DNA of 64,000 nucleotides from Actinomycetaceae bacterium (GTDB lineage Bacteria; Actinomycetota; Actinomycetes; Actinomycetales; Actinomycetaceae): NCBI GenBank assembly GCA_028724905.1, contig JAQYTG010000005.1, positions 62,001 to 126,000 of the forward strand, read 5' to 3'. Shown piece by piece: positions 18,370 to 27,396 of this stretch (position 1 is its first letter; each line of letters starts with the position of its first letter). The notes under the pieces were generated by a model. It saw only the letters and a program-made list of their open reading frames with translations, ran no database searches and was not told where the DNA came from. The position numbers and the translations under genes were made by a program.

Positions 18370-19581
18370 ATGTCTGTCCGCCGAGTTGCCCTGCTCACAG
18401 CAGGAGGGTTTGCCCCATGTCTCTCAACGGCTGTTGGTGATTTGATTGAGCGATATACAAAGCTCGATCCGAGCATCGAGATTATCGGCTACCAGTACGG
18501 CTATCACGGCTTGCTTACGCGCAATTACGTGGTCTTCGATGAAGATGCTCACGCGAATGCTGCGCTTTTGAAAAAGTACGGAGGCTCGCCGATTGGCAAC
18601 TCGCGCGTGAAGCTCACCAACTCTGAGGATCTCGTGAATCGTGGCCTCATCAAGAAAGGGCAAAATGCCCTCGAAGTGGCTGCCAACAACCTCAAACTCG
18701 ACGGTGTGGACGTGTTGCACACCATTGGCGGAGACGACACCAACACCACCGCTGCCGATCTGGCAGCTTATTTGAAAGAGAATGATTACGATCTCACCGT
18801 GGTGGGGCTACCCAAGACGATTGACAACGATATCGTGCCGATCAAGCAGAGCCTGGGCGCATGGACGGCGGCTGAGCAGGCATCGCGCTTTGCTCAGAAC
18901 GTGATTGGTGAGCATCGCTCCAATCCGCGGATGCTCATTATCCACGAACTGATGGGGCGTAACTGTGGGTATCTTACCGCGCAGGCTGCCTACGACTACC
19001 ACGAGTGGGTAAAACAGCAGGAATGGCTTCCTAGCGCTGGCCTCAGCCAGGAGCGTTGGGACGTTCATGCCGTCTACGTGCCGGAGATTACTTATGATCT
19101 TGACGTCGAGGGTTCCCGTCTGCGCAAGATCATGGATGAAATTGGGAATGTGAACATTTTCCTCTCTGAGGGTGCTGGCGTGGAAGAGATCCTTGAGGAG
19201 CTCATTGAAGACGGCATTGAGCCTGAGCGTGATGCTTTTGGGCACGTGAAGCTAGACACGATCAACCCTGGGCAGTGGTTTGCGCAGAAGTTCGCTAAGG
19301 TGATTGGCGCCGAGAAAGTGATGGTGCAAAAGAGTGGATATTTCTCCCGCTCTGCACCTTCGAATGAGCGTGATCTTGATCTGATTGGCCAGATGGCTGA
19401 TCTTGCAGTGGAATGTGCACTGCGCGGCGAATCTGGCGTGATTGGTCAGGATGAGGAAGACGGCGACAAGCTCAAAGCTATTGACTTCAAACGTATTGCT
19501 GGGGGTAAGCCGTTTGACGTCAGCCAAGAGTGGTTTGGAGCAATGCTCGCCGAAATCGGTGAGCCGTGGGAACGCAAGTAA
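18370..19581 (+). CDS. pfp: Pyrophosphate-dependent 6-phosphofructokinase
   Basis: Phosphorylates fructose 6-phosphate reversibly using PPi; 403 aa. The donor-site motif is GGDD (about residues 120-123) instead of the GGDGS of ATP enzymes, and the catalytic loop reads PKTIDND (148-154) with the Lys typical of PPi-dependent forms. Start at ATG 18370 is backed by GAAAGGA about 7 nt upstream; the ORF-track start at 18289 would add 27 residues of non-family sequence. It is followed by a strong hairpin and appears to be transcribed alone. The PPi assignment follows known residue rules and is fairly firm. Confidence 0.94.
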   Translation: MSVRRVALLTAGGFAPCLSTAVGDLIERYTKLDPSIEIIGYQYGYHGLLTRNYVVFDEDAHANAALLKKYGGSPIGNSRVKLTNSEDLVNRGLIKKGQNALEVAANNLKLDGVDVLHTIGGDDTNTTAADLAAYLKENDYDLTVVGLPKTIDNDIVPIKQSLGAWTAAEQASRFAQNVIGEHRSNPRMLIIHELMGRNCGYLTAQAAYDYHEWVKQQEWLPSAGLSQERWDVHAVYVPEITYDLDVEGSRLRKIMDEIGNVNIFLSEGAGVEEILEELIEDGIEPERDAFGHVKLDTINPGQWFAQKFAKVIGAEKVMVQKSGYFSRSAPSNERDLDLIGQMADLAVECALRGESGVIGQDEEDGDKLKAIDFKRIAGGKPFDVSQEWFGAMLAEIGEPWERK

Positions 19582-19614
19582 AGTAGGCAAACGTAAGTAA
19601 AGTAGGTATCTGCT

Positions 19615-19647
19615 GCAGCCGGTCGCTCGTGGAAAGCGGCCGGCTGC
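19615..19647 (+). terminator. Hairpin downstream of pfp
   Basis: GCAGCCGGTCGCT pairs with AGCGGCCGGCTGC (13 bp, one G-T) around a 7-nt loop, 33 bp after the pfp stop. No T-run follows, so it may be a weak terminator or an mRNA-stabilising stem. Confidence 0.6.
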
Positions 19648-19939
19648 CTTGCTAGTGCTGGCCGATGGGGAGGGATGCCCTTGCGGTGGCAGCGGCGGTT
19701 TTCTGTTAGCTGGGTGAGCTGATACCAGCTGGTTTTCGACGTGTTCCGCGTCGGTGATATCGGCTAGTTTGCAGCGGTGATATCGGCTAATCTGCGGCGG
19801 CGTGGAGGGGATAATCACTTTCTGAAGATGAGGAAGCCTGGCCGGTGGTGTTCGTGCTGTGGCGTTGATTGCGGAGTGGCGTTCGTTGCGGATGGTGTTC
19901 GCGCTGTGGCGCAGGCAGCGCGGCGGTGTGGTTTTGCTT
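19648..19939. other. pfp-aroG gap
   Basis: No gene seen. It holds two gtgatatcggcta words (19751 and 19777) and repeated ggtgttcg.gctgtggcg blocks (19848 and 19894). Confidence 0.45.
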
Positions 19940-19945
19940 TAAACT
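19940..19945 (+). promoter_or_regulatory. -10-like hexamer for leaderless aroG
   Basis: TAAACT lies 6 nt before ATG 19952, and no ribosome binding site is present. Confidence 0.5.
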
Positions 19946-19951
19946 GCCGCT

Positions 19952-21448
19952 ATGGAAAATGACGGAGTACCTAGAGTAACGGCGGCGACGCCACCAGTGC
20001 CAGTAGTGGCAGTGACGCCACCAGCGGTATCGACGCCGGAAGCATCGGCAGTGGGTTGCTGCGGCACCGGTGCGACATCTTCATGTGAGGGGCGCAGCGC
20101 GCAAACGCTTGCTCTCGATGCGGCGCTGGGAGACTGGCGAGATCACCCTGCCAAGCATCAGCCGGCTTATCCCGATCCAAATGCCCTCCAGGCTGCTGTG
20201 AACTATCTGCGCACGCTGCCGCCGCTGGTCTTCGCTGGCGAGGCAGACAGTCTCACATCCAAACTAGCTGCAGCGGGTGAGGGCAAAGCATTCATATTGC
20301 AAGGGGGAGACTGCGCGGAATCTTTCGCTGATTCCACAGCGGAGCGTATTCGAGCTAAAATCCGCACGATTTTGCAAATGTCGGTAGTGCTGTCTTATGG
20401 GGCTTCAGTGCCGGTGGTGCGTATTGGGCGCATGGCTGGCCAGTTTGCCAAACCGCGTTCACAAGCTACAGAGACGCGCTATGGAGTGGAGCTTCCGAGC
20501 TACATGGGTGATGCCGTCAATCACCATGATTTTACGCCTTCAGCCCGCACGCCAGACCCGCGTCGCCTGGTGGAGGCCTATCAGCATTCTGCGGCTACGC
20601 TCAACCTTATCCGCGCTTTCACGATGGGCGGGTTTGCTGATCTTTCTAAAGTGCACGAGTGGAATTTGGGGTTTTCATCGAATCCTGCTTACAAGCGCTA
20701 CAACCAGTTAGCTGGCGAGATTGATAAGGCGATGCGTTTCTTGAAAGCAGCCGGAGTGCAAGAAGCGTCCCTGGAAAAGGCAGATTTCTACTCGTCGCAT
20801 GAGGCGTTGTTGCTCGATTATGAATACGCCATGACGCGCATTGATTCGCGTACTGATTTGCCTTACAACACCGGTGCTCATTTCGTGTGGATTGGCGAGC
20901 GTACGCGCGATCCCAATGGTGCGCACGTGCAGATGCTCGCGCGCGTGCAAAATCCTGTTGGTGTGAAACTCGGCCCTAGTACCGATCCTGACGACGTGCT
21001 GCGTTTGCTCGACCAGCTCAATCCCGAGGGGATTCCAGGCAGGCTCTCGCTGATTGCGCGCATGGGTGCGGCTGGTGTGCAAGAAAAATTGCCGAAACTG
21101 CTGCAAGCTGTGAAAGCGGACGGGAGGCCAGTCACCTGGATGAGTGATCCGATGCACGGCAATACGATCACGGCGGCTAATGGTTACAAAACGCGCCGAA
21201 TGAGTGATATTTTGGCTGAAATTAAAGGATTCTTTGCGGTGTGCCACGCCGAGGGAGTGCATCCTGGCGGGTTGCATATCGAGCTCACGGGTGACGACGT
21301 GACCGAAGTGCTCGGGGGAGCTGAGCAGATTGATGAGTCCACGCTTTCGCAGCGCTATGAGAGCTTGGTAGATCCGCGGCTCAACCACCAGCAGTCTCTG
21401 GAGATGGCGTTCCTCGTGGCGGAAATGCTGAAAGATGCAGCGCTGTGA
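19952..21448 (+). CDS. aroG: 3-deoxy-7-phosphoheptulonate synthase, class II
   Basis: First enzyme of the shikimate pathway, joining erythrose 4-phosphate and phosphoenolpyruvate. The class II (plant-like) family is shown by LQGGDCAESF near residue 117, RIGRMAGQFAKPRS and the late motifs TWMSDPMHGNT and GGLHIELTGDDVTE. At 498 aa it is somewhat longer than the roughly 460 aa of mycobacterial AroG because of a Pro/Ala/Thr-rich N-terminal extension of about 45 residues (TPPVPVVAVTPP). The start is supported by the upstream TAAACT; a start after the extension remains possible. Confidence 0.95.
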   Translation: MENDGVPRVTAATPPVPVVAVTPPAVSTPEASAVGCCGTGATSSCEGRSAQTLALDAALGDWRDHPAKHQPAYPDPNALQAAVNYLRTLPPLVFAGEADSLTSKLAAAGEGKAFILQGGDCAESFADSTAERIRAKIRTILQMSVVLSYGASVPVVRIGRMAGQFAKPRSQATETRYGVELPSYMGDAVNHHDFTPSARTPDPRRLVEAYQHSAATLNLIRAFTMGGFADLSKVHEWNLGFSSNPAYKRYNQLAGEIDKAMRFLKAAGVQEASLEKADFYSSHEALLLDYEYAMTRIDSRTDLPYNTGAHFVWIGERTRDPNGAHVQMLARVQNPVGVKLGPSTDPDDVLRLLDQLNPEGIPGRLSLIARMGAAGVQEKLPKLLQAVKADGRPVTWMSDPMHGNTITAANGYKTRRMSDILAEIKGFFAVCHAEGVHPGGLHIELTGDDVTEVLGGAEQIDESTLSQRYESLVDPRLNHQQSLEMAFLVAEMLKDAAL

Positions 21449-21869
21449 CGGCATCGGCGCCACCTCACCTCCACCTCAGTGGATGCAGTGCTGGGGTGGG
21501 GATATGGTGTTGGGCGGGCGGTGCAGCTGGCTGTGAGCGTATATCGCTCCTTGACGTTCTCGTTGTCGGTTATTTTTCGTCAGTAGTCAGTTTTTGACGC
21601 TAGCTAGTTTTTGACACTAGCTAGTCTTCGCCTTCGGGAAGTTTTCGCCGCCAATCAGATCTCCTCACCAACAGTTGTCGTCACCAACTTATTAGGCAAT
21701 TTACTGGACAATCGCTGGATAAAATTTCCGAACAATTGCCGATGAAATGTGCAATGCGGAACAACTAAAAATGTAATTAACTGTGCACGTAGTGGGATGG
21801 CGTAGTGTCTGATATATTCGAGCTTTCTACAAACGATGTGCCGTAAAATAGGCTTCTAAAACTCAATAG
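21449..21869. other. Non-coding stretch before GH20 remnant
   Basis: No gene is visible on either strand. A 17-18 bp tandem repeat, tttttgac(g/a)ctagctagt, occupies 21591-21625. The A+T content rises toward 21830. Upstream parts of a GH20 gene are expected here if the remnant arose by simple decay, but I find none in any frame; a deletion is more likely. Confidence 0.5.
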
Positions 21870-22529
21870 CTTCCAAGCAGTGAATGGTGGCACATGGGGG
21901 CGGACGAGTTCGAAAACGAGCTCGATCACCGCACGTATGCGGATTACCCGCAACTCGCTCAGATCGCGCGTGAACGCTTCGGCACTGAAGCACAACCGTG
22001 GGATGTGAACACCGCATTCGTGAATGCCGTCAATGAGCATCTGAAGAAGCAGGGTAAAAAGCTGCGCGTGTGGAATGATGGGATCCGCCGTGGGGGAGCT
22101 GTACGGCTCGATAAAGATATCGTTGTGGAGTACTGGCTGGATCGCAAAGAGATTAGCTATTCTCCCGAAGAGCTAGCACAGGCTGGGCATGAGCTGGTGA
22201 ACGTTCCTCAATATCTGTATTTTTCACGTTCAGAGAAGCATATCTATCATCCGTCTGCCCAGGAGGTCTACGAGGGAAAGCGCCGCACGTTGGAGCTTTT
22301 TGATGGCGACCAGAGCGTGACGGCGGAGGGCAAGACGCGAGGAGTGCGGCTCTCGCTGTGGCCAGATAGAGACTGGTTTCAGACGCCCCGAGAGGTACTG
22401 CAAGAAGCGCGCGATATGCTTATTTTAGTGGGGCATATTGCGTGGGATGGGCAGCCTCCTTTCTCTAGCTGGGCAGAATTTAAGGAATACGCCGATTCCT
22501 TAGAACTCCCAGATATTCCCGAGCGCTAA
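21870..22529 (+). pseudogene. 5'-truncated GH20 beta-N-acetylhexosaminidase-type gene
   Basis: The frame begins abruptly just before the GH20 catalytic Asp-Glu motif: cac codes His directly before the ATG at 21894, giving WHMGADEF, and an in-frame stop lies at 21867-21869. After it come KLRVWNDGI, DIVVEYWLDR, LVNVPQYLYF, RLSLWPD and TPREVLQEARDMLILVGHIAWDG, all typical of the second half of GH20 barrels. The first half, including the N-terminal domain and substrate-pocket strands, is missing, so the 211-aa product should not fold as an active enzyme. No ribosome binding site is evident. I infer a remnant of a host-glycan hexosaminidase or lacto-N-biosidase. Confidence 0.75.
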
Positions 22530-22650
22530 TTCTGGGGCAGCGCCAATTTCGGGGAGTTAATTCTAGAGCTAGTATTGATTCCGGAGCTAGCGCCCTGAAG
22601 CAATGGCCGAAAGTTGCTGACGGGGGTATGGAGTTGGACTTTTGCCGCTC

Positions 22651-22683
22651 CGGCAGGAGCGAGCCTTGGACGTGCTCCTGCCG
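22651..22683. terminator. Hairpin between convergent GH20 remnant and pit
   Basis: CGGCAGGAGC and GCTCCTGCCG form a perfect 10-bp stem with a 13-nt loop. It lies between two convergent reading frames, so it may act in both directions. No long T-run is present. Confidence 0.6.
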
Positions 22684-22810
22684 TCTGGTTTCTCAACTAA
22701 ATTCCTAACCGCTAGCTGGAATCGGGTGCGTAGAAACAGCGTAGAAACATCGTAGAAACAGCACTCCAACATGGAAAACTGCACCAGAAAGCAATGCCAA
22801 ACGTTTCTAG

Positions 22811-24511
22811 CTAAAACGCGACGCGCAGAAGCAGCACTGCAATAGCTCCAATTGCTGCAGCTACTGGCAGTGTGACCACCCATGCCAAACCGATGGGTTT
22901 CATCATCTTCCAGTTGGCGGCGCGGTTCACTAAGCCTACGCCTAACACTGCACCGATGAGGATGTGGGTGGAGGAGACGGGCAGACCAAGCTGGGAAGCG
23001 AGCATCACCACGGCGGCAGCAGCTAGCTCTGCGGCAAAGCCAGAGCTGGGATGCATCTTCGTGAGACTTGTGCCAACCGTTTCGATTACGTTGCGACCGA
23101 TAAACCACAGACCTACGATTAGTGCCACCCCGAACGCGAGCAGCGCTGGAGTGGGGATCACTGCCGTCTCGCCCACAGCTGATGTTTTGAAGACGTCGAG
23201 CACTGCCGCAAATGGGCCAAGCGCATTGGCAATGTCGTTTGAACCGTGAGAGAAAGCAAAGGCTGCAGCAGTAAATACCTGCATCCAGGAAAATAGAATG
23301 AACGTGGAACGTGACAGGCTTTTATTCGTGAGTGTTTTAGCAAACATCGTCATGGCAAACCAGGTAAGGGTGGCAATCATAATCAAGAGCGCCCCGCTCT
23401 GGAGTGCTGTGAATTCCAAATTGAGATTTTTGAGTCCCTTAAAAAGCAGCATCGAAGAAATGACCACTGCGCCAGCTGCTGCCAGCAGTGGCACGTACAC
23501 CATGAGCGCTTTATGCGCGTCGAGCTCGTTTACTCCCTTATCTAGCTTTTTCAGTGCGTAATCGTATTTTTGTTCTAGAGTGGGCTCCATACCGTGTGCA
23601 ATTGCCGCGCGGGCTTGAGCCGCCATCTCTTTGGCCTCAGCCTTAGGTAGCCTAGCGTTGGCATACGCCACCGTCTGAATATATCCAATGCGGTCAAAAT
23701 TCTCGGCGGTGGTGCCCGTGTGGTCAATGAACTCTTGCTTGAGCTCCGTGAGACGCCGATCTGCTTTTTCGTTGTAGAGCAAAATTGAGTGCTTAATAAA
23801 CTTGAACAGTGCGTAAGCTACGATTCCGCCCAGCAACGGGGATATTACCCATGAAATAGCAATCTGCCCGATTTCTGCCCACTGTACTGTGCCCAGAGCT
23901 GCTCTGATTCCTTCTTCTCCTGGCCTGGAAGGATCTTGGCCGATCAATGCGCCAGTGGTGAGCGAAGCACCCACGATTGCACCAATAATTGAGTGGGTAG
24001 TGGAGACGGGGAGTCCTGACTTTGTGGCGATCAGCAGCCAGATGGCCGCCCCTGTGAGAGCAGCCATCATAATAAACACGAAGTCCATCGGATCGGTGGT
24101 GATCGCTTCGATATTGACGATCCCAGAACGCACCGTCTCTGTGACTTCGCCTCCGGCAATCACTGCTCCTGCCACCTCAAATACGGCGGCTATAAGAAGG
24201 GCTTGTTTGATGGTGAGGGTGCCAGCCCCCACAGAAGTGCCAAAAGAATTGGCTACGTCGTTCCCTCCGATATTGAAAGCCATAAAAAGCCCTAAAATCA
24301 TGGCCAAAATCAAGAGGAATCCAAAGGTGCCCACCGGCACATAGGATCGGGTCCAGAGGATAAATGCGGCTAGCGTGATGGCCATAAGTGTGCCGAATGC
24401 GATATGCCACCAACGGTCGGTGCCGAGAAAACGCCCTGCGTGAGAAGGGCGAGGGGAAGAAGAAAGTAGCGGATCTGAGTTATGCGTAGCGTCTTGCTGT
24501 GAATCGGGCAT
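22811..24511 (-). CDS. pit: Pit-family inorganic phosphate transporter
   Basis: Integral membrane phosphate (metal-phosphate:H+) transporter, 566 aa. The duplicated PiT signature is clear: FNIGGNDVANSFGTSVGAG in the N-terminal half and FSHGSNDIANALGPF in the C-terminal half, with about ten membrane helices and a cytoplasmic loop of around 120 charged residues between them. The start at 24511 (MPDSQQDA) has AGGA 8 nt upstream; the ORF-track entry begins 20 codons earlier without support. No PhoU-like partner gene is adjacent. Confidence 0.93.
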   Translation of the reverse strand: MPDSQQDATHNSDPLLSSSPRPSHAGRFLGTDRWWHIAFGTLMAITLAAFILWTRSYVPVGTFGFLLILAMILGLFMAFNIGGNDVANSFGTSVGAGTLTIKQALLIAAVFEVAGAVIAGGEVTETVRSGIVNIEAITTDPMDFVFIMMAALTGAAIWLLIATKSGLPVSTTHSIIGAIVGASLTTGALIGQDPSRPGEEGIRAALGTVQWAEIGQIAISWVISPLLGGIVAYALFKFIKHSILLYNEKADRRLTELKQEFIDHTGTTAENFDRIGYIQTVAYANARLPKAEAKEMAAQARAAIAHGMEPTLEQKYDYALKKLDKGVNELDAHKALMVYVPLLAAAGAVVISSMLLFKGLKNLNLEFTALQSGALLIMIATLTWFAMTMFAKTLTNKSLSRSTFILFSWMQVFTAAAFAFSHGSNDIANALGPFAAVLDVFKTSAVGETAVIPTPALLAFGVALIVGLWFIGRNVIETVGTSLTKMHPSSGFAAELAAAAVVMLASQLGLPVSSTHILIGAVLGVGLVNRAANWKMMKPIGLAWVVTLPVAAAIGAIAVLLLRVAF

Positions 24512-24914
24512 AGAGAAATCCTGGTCTATAGCTCGAAGATGCATGATGTGTGCACCAGCGGGCACGGCCAAAAGTGTGCCTCACCAGTGCCATGCTAGCG
24601 GGTGAAGATGCTCGTGCGCCAGTGCCAGGGGCTGATATGACTGATCTGGTGATACTATCAACCCCACCCGACAAAATGAGCTGACCAATCGTATCAACTC
24701 CTGCTAGCAACCTGACCGGCAAGATCAACCACCGCTAGTGGCAAACTTGGCTGCTGGCATCGCCCCCTCTGCATGGGGAAAACGGGCAACTGAAGCGGTA
24801 TCGCTGGTAGCGAGATTGGCTGATGAGTGATATTAATGTTTTGATGCAGGATTGACCGGCACGGGCGCCGGTTAGTCGTTGCTAAGCCTTTGTGCGTGCT
24901 AGGGCGCTCGTTGA
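24512..24914. other. Divergent gap between pit and isomerase remnants
   Basis: No gene. The words gatactatcaacc, cgtatcaactc and agatcaaccacc (24650-24735) echo a gtatcaac theme also seen before dnaG. The region should hold the pit promoter. AAAGG at 24916-24920 belongs to the next frame. Confidence 0.45.
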
Positions 24915-24926
24915 GAAAGGTGGTGT

Positions 24927-25328
24927 ATGGTGAAGATTGCACTTGATCCGAATATGTATTATGCACAGATGTCTACGGCGGATACGCTTCGCAAAGCTCG
25001 TGAATTAGGGTTTGACTACGTGGAGCTATCTCCGAATGAGGAGTTCCACTTCTGGCATCGCTATCCGAAAGCTGATGATGATTTCGTCTCGGATATGAAA
25101 AAAGCCGTTCGGGAAACTGGCGTGGAAATTTCGACGCTCAATCCTGTGTTCAACTGGTCTGCGGTGGATGAGCAGGAGCGCCAGGCGCAAGTGCGCAACT
25201 GGCATCGTCTCCTGGAGCTGGCTGATCAGCTAGGCGTGCGGAATATCGTTTCTGAATTTTCTGGCAATCCAAATACTCCGCTGCAATGTGAGCACCAGTG
25301 CCGATTGAGGCCGATTGAGAATGAGTGA
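24927..25328 (+). pseudogene. N-terminal fragment of a sugar-phosphate isomerase/epimerase
   Basis: Begins at a normal ATG with AAAGG upstream and reads as the first 120 residues of a xylose-isomerase-like TIM barrel: KIALDPNMYY, LGFDYVELSPNEEF, ISTLNPVFNWS and LGVRNIVSEFSGNP. The frame then turns into unrelated residues (TPLQCEHQCRLRPIENE) and stops. Full-length relatives have about 280-320 residues, so the metal-binding C-terminal strands are missing. It is the left part of a deletion-type junction with a regulator fragment and a second isomerase. Confidence 0.75.
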
Positions 25329-25444
25329 GCCGCGAGAACGCCGTCACAGGAGCTGCTTCTGTCGTCCACGTCGATGAGTATGCTGCTGCTCAGCTGCTCG
25401 TGGATCATCTGTGCCAGCGAGGGTGCCGGCGCTCGACGAAATAG
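25325..25444 (+). pseudogene. LacI-family regulator fragment at the junction
   Basis: In a frame different from both flanking isomerase frames, about 39 codons read SRENAVTGAASVVHVDEYAAAQLLVDHLCQRGCRR (quoted in part: VDEYAAAQLLVDHL). This matches the ligand-binding-domain segment of LacI/GalR regulators, where a DN/DE..A..A..HL..LGHRRI pattern is usual. No DNA-binding domain or further sequence remains. Short length makes this a tentative call based on pattern only. Confidence 0.5.
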
Positions 25445-26376
25445 TGAAAGATGGTCTCAATGGTGCTGAAGTGAATGTAGGAGGCTTTGTTCCATCCCCG
25501 CACTGTCACGTTGATTTACTGCTGACGTCACATACTGCGAGAGATGAGTATCTTGGGCTATTCGAAGAAAAAGGGGTGAAGCTGGCAGGCATCAACACCT
25601 CGGGAAATCCCGTCAGTCCACTGCCTGATGCGGGGCCGCGTCACGATTATGATCTGCGCCGTGCGATTAAGCTCGCCGAAAAACTGGGTGTGAAAGAAAT
25701 TGTATGTATGTCTGGGGCGCCAGGATCTGATCCCTATGCGCGCTATCCCTCATGGGTTGTCAATCCCTGGGACGGCACATACCTGGAGATCTTGGACTAT
25801 CAATTTTCGGTGCTCAAGCCTTACTGGCAGGAGATGGATAAACGGGCACAAGACGCTGGCGTCAAGCTGGCTTGGGAGCTGCACCCGCACAACACTATTT
25901 TCACGCCGCAACAGTTCTTGAACGTGATTGACGATTGGGGGACGAAAAATATCGGCGTCAATATGGATCCCTCGCACCTTTTCTGGCAGGGGGTGGACGT
26001 GATTGAGTCGGTGAAGCTCTTGGGTGAGCACATCTTGCACGTGCACGCTAAAGACACCACTATCGAGCCAGGGGTGGCTACTAGAGGGGTCTTAGACCCT
26101 GAATTTGAGCGGTGGTCAGACGATGAAGATAGCCGCTACCCCTCGGCGATGTTCCATTATTGCACGTCACATAAGAAAGATCCTGCTTGGCGTTTTACGC
26201 ACGTCGGTTTCGGGCATGACGTCGATTGGTGGAGCGAGTTCCTCACCGAAATTGCTGCCATTAATCCCGATATGAATGTGTCAATTGAGCACGAAGACGA
26301 AAAGTACTCTCAGGAGGAAGGTCTGCGTTTGGGTGCTGAGACGCTCATTGCGGCAGCTCAGCAAGCTCAGGTGTAG
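25411..26376 (+). CDS. Sugar-phosphate isomerase/epimerase lacking its native N-terminus
   Basis: A 321-aa xylose-isomerase-like TIM barrel. Family features are GLNGAEVNVGGFVPSPH, LAGINTSGNPVSPLPD, VCMSGAPGSDP, ELHPHNTIF, VNMDPSHLFWQG, ILHVHAKDT and the metal-ligand Glu of NVSIEHED. The usual first strand (about 20-25 residues before LDEIVKDG) is replaced by PARVPA, read from the LacI fragment in another frame. Only a GTG at 25411 can start it and no ribosome binding site is seen. It may therefore be a remnant rather than an expressed gene. Relatives act on inositol or other sugars, but the substrate cannot be told. Confidence 0.7.
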   Translation: MPARVPALDEIVKDGLNGAEVNVGGFVPSPHCHVDLLLTSHTARDEYLGLFEEKGVKLAGINTSGNPVSPLPDAGPRHDYDLRRAIKLAEKLGVKEIVCMSGAPGSDPYARYPSWVVNPWDGTYLEILDYQFSVLKPYWQEMDKRAQDAGVKLAWELHPHNTIFTPQQFLNVIDDWGTKNIGVNMDPSHLFWQGVDVIESVKLLGEHILHVHAKDTTIEPGVATRGVLDPEFERWSDDEDSRYPSAMFHYCTSHKKDPAWRFTHVGFGHDVDWWSEFLTEIAAINPDMNVSIEHEDEKYSQEEGLRLGAETLIAAAQQAQV

Positions 26377-26679
26377 CCGCGTGTACGTCTTGTCTTGTGG
26401 AGCCTCTGTAGAGTCTCGTATGCCGTGTGGGGCGCTGCGGGTTAAACTCACAGGAGAGGATTGTTCAATAGTTTCAGAGGGTGCTGCCAGGCACCTGCCA
26501 CTCATAGCGTGAAAATGCTGCTCAGGGGTCTCGATATCTGTGCGGGCTGGGCGAGGTCTCTTGAGCGGAAAGTCTTGAGTGGAAAGTCTTGAGTGGAAAG
26601 CTGGCGGCACCCTCTGTGTGGGGTGTTGGCGTGTGAGGTGCTGGCGTGCTGACGTGTGCGCGGTGCCATGCTTGGATCG
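26377..26679. other. Convergent gap with 14-bp tandem repeat
   Basis: Three tandem copies of tcttgag(c/t)ggaaag occupy 26559-26600, the last two identical. The ggtgctgccag / ctggcggcaccct pair at 26480 and 26600 could form a long-range stem. No gene is seen. Confidence 0.6.
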
Positions 26680-27396
26680 TTAATGTGCCACTGGCCAGCC
26701 TACGTGTACGTCGGGTTTGCGACCGTGTTCGAGGGCTTTGCGGGCAAAATAGTTTGTCATGTCGGTGTAGGTCTCCAGCTGAGCTGCCATGAGGGCGTCG
26801 AGATTTTCAGTGGCGACGTCGGGGTGACGGCGCAGCAGGGCGCCGAGTACTCGGAGCGTCACCATCACATCTGCTTCGGCGTTGTGGAAATTGTCGTCAT
26901 TCCACACACCATAAAAACGTGCTACCGTCTCCAAGTTCCGCTTTCCGCGGCGGAATTTATCCACCGTTTTGTCGAGCATAAACGGATCAATCACCGGTCC
27001 AATCGGGCGTCCGAGCCGTTGCGCGAGTGTGGGCAGATCGTGGCGAGCCAGCTCATTTTCTAGCAAAGTGAAATCAAATGAGGCGTTAAAAGCCACAATT
27101 GGGTGGCCTTGCTCCATGTGTACGTGCAAAATCTGTGCCACCTCATCGAGTACTTTTCGGATGGGCTCGCCCTCCCGCTGAGCCTGCTCAGTGGAAATAC
27201 CGTGCACATTCTGGGCTGGCAGTGGTATCTCAACGCCAGGGTCGGCCAGCCAGTAAAACTTTTCGACGCCGCCCGCATCGACTACTACCACTGATGCTGT
27301 GACCAGTCGATCCGTAGCGGCATCTACGCCCGTCGTCTCAGTGTCAAAACCCACGATGGGACGCTTTGACCAGGGCTCTCGCATCTCTTGTTCCAT
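26680..27396 (-). CDS. DnaQ-like 3'-5' exonuclease (DEDDh)
   Basis: A 238-aa exonuclease-domain protein. Exo I is FDTETTGVD, Exo II is FNASFDFTLLENEL and Exo III is HNAEADVMVTLRVL, which gives the DEDDh set of catalytic residues. It is a single-domain protein like the stand-alone DnaQ homologues common in actinobacteria, and may proofread or trim DNA or RNA ends. The start at 27396 has a gaaaggg stretch upstream; ATG 27384 is an alternative. The ORF-track extension to 27459 is not supported. Confidence 0.88.
   Translation of the reverse strand: MEQEMREPWSKRPIVGFDTETTGVDAATDRLVTASVVVVDAGGVEKFYWLADPGVEIPLPAQNVHGISTEQAQREGEPIRKVLDEVAQILHVHMEQGHPIVAFNASFDFTLLENELARHDLPTLAQRLGRPIGPVIDPFMLDKTVDKFRRGKRNLETVARFYGVWNDDNFHNAEADVMVTLRVLGALLRRHPDVATENLDALMAAQLETYTDMTNYFARKALEHGRKPDVHVGWPVAH

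Noticed and set aside
20708-21463. 251-aa minus-strand ORF
   Set aside because: Antisense shadow of aroG; no domain seen.
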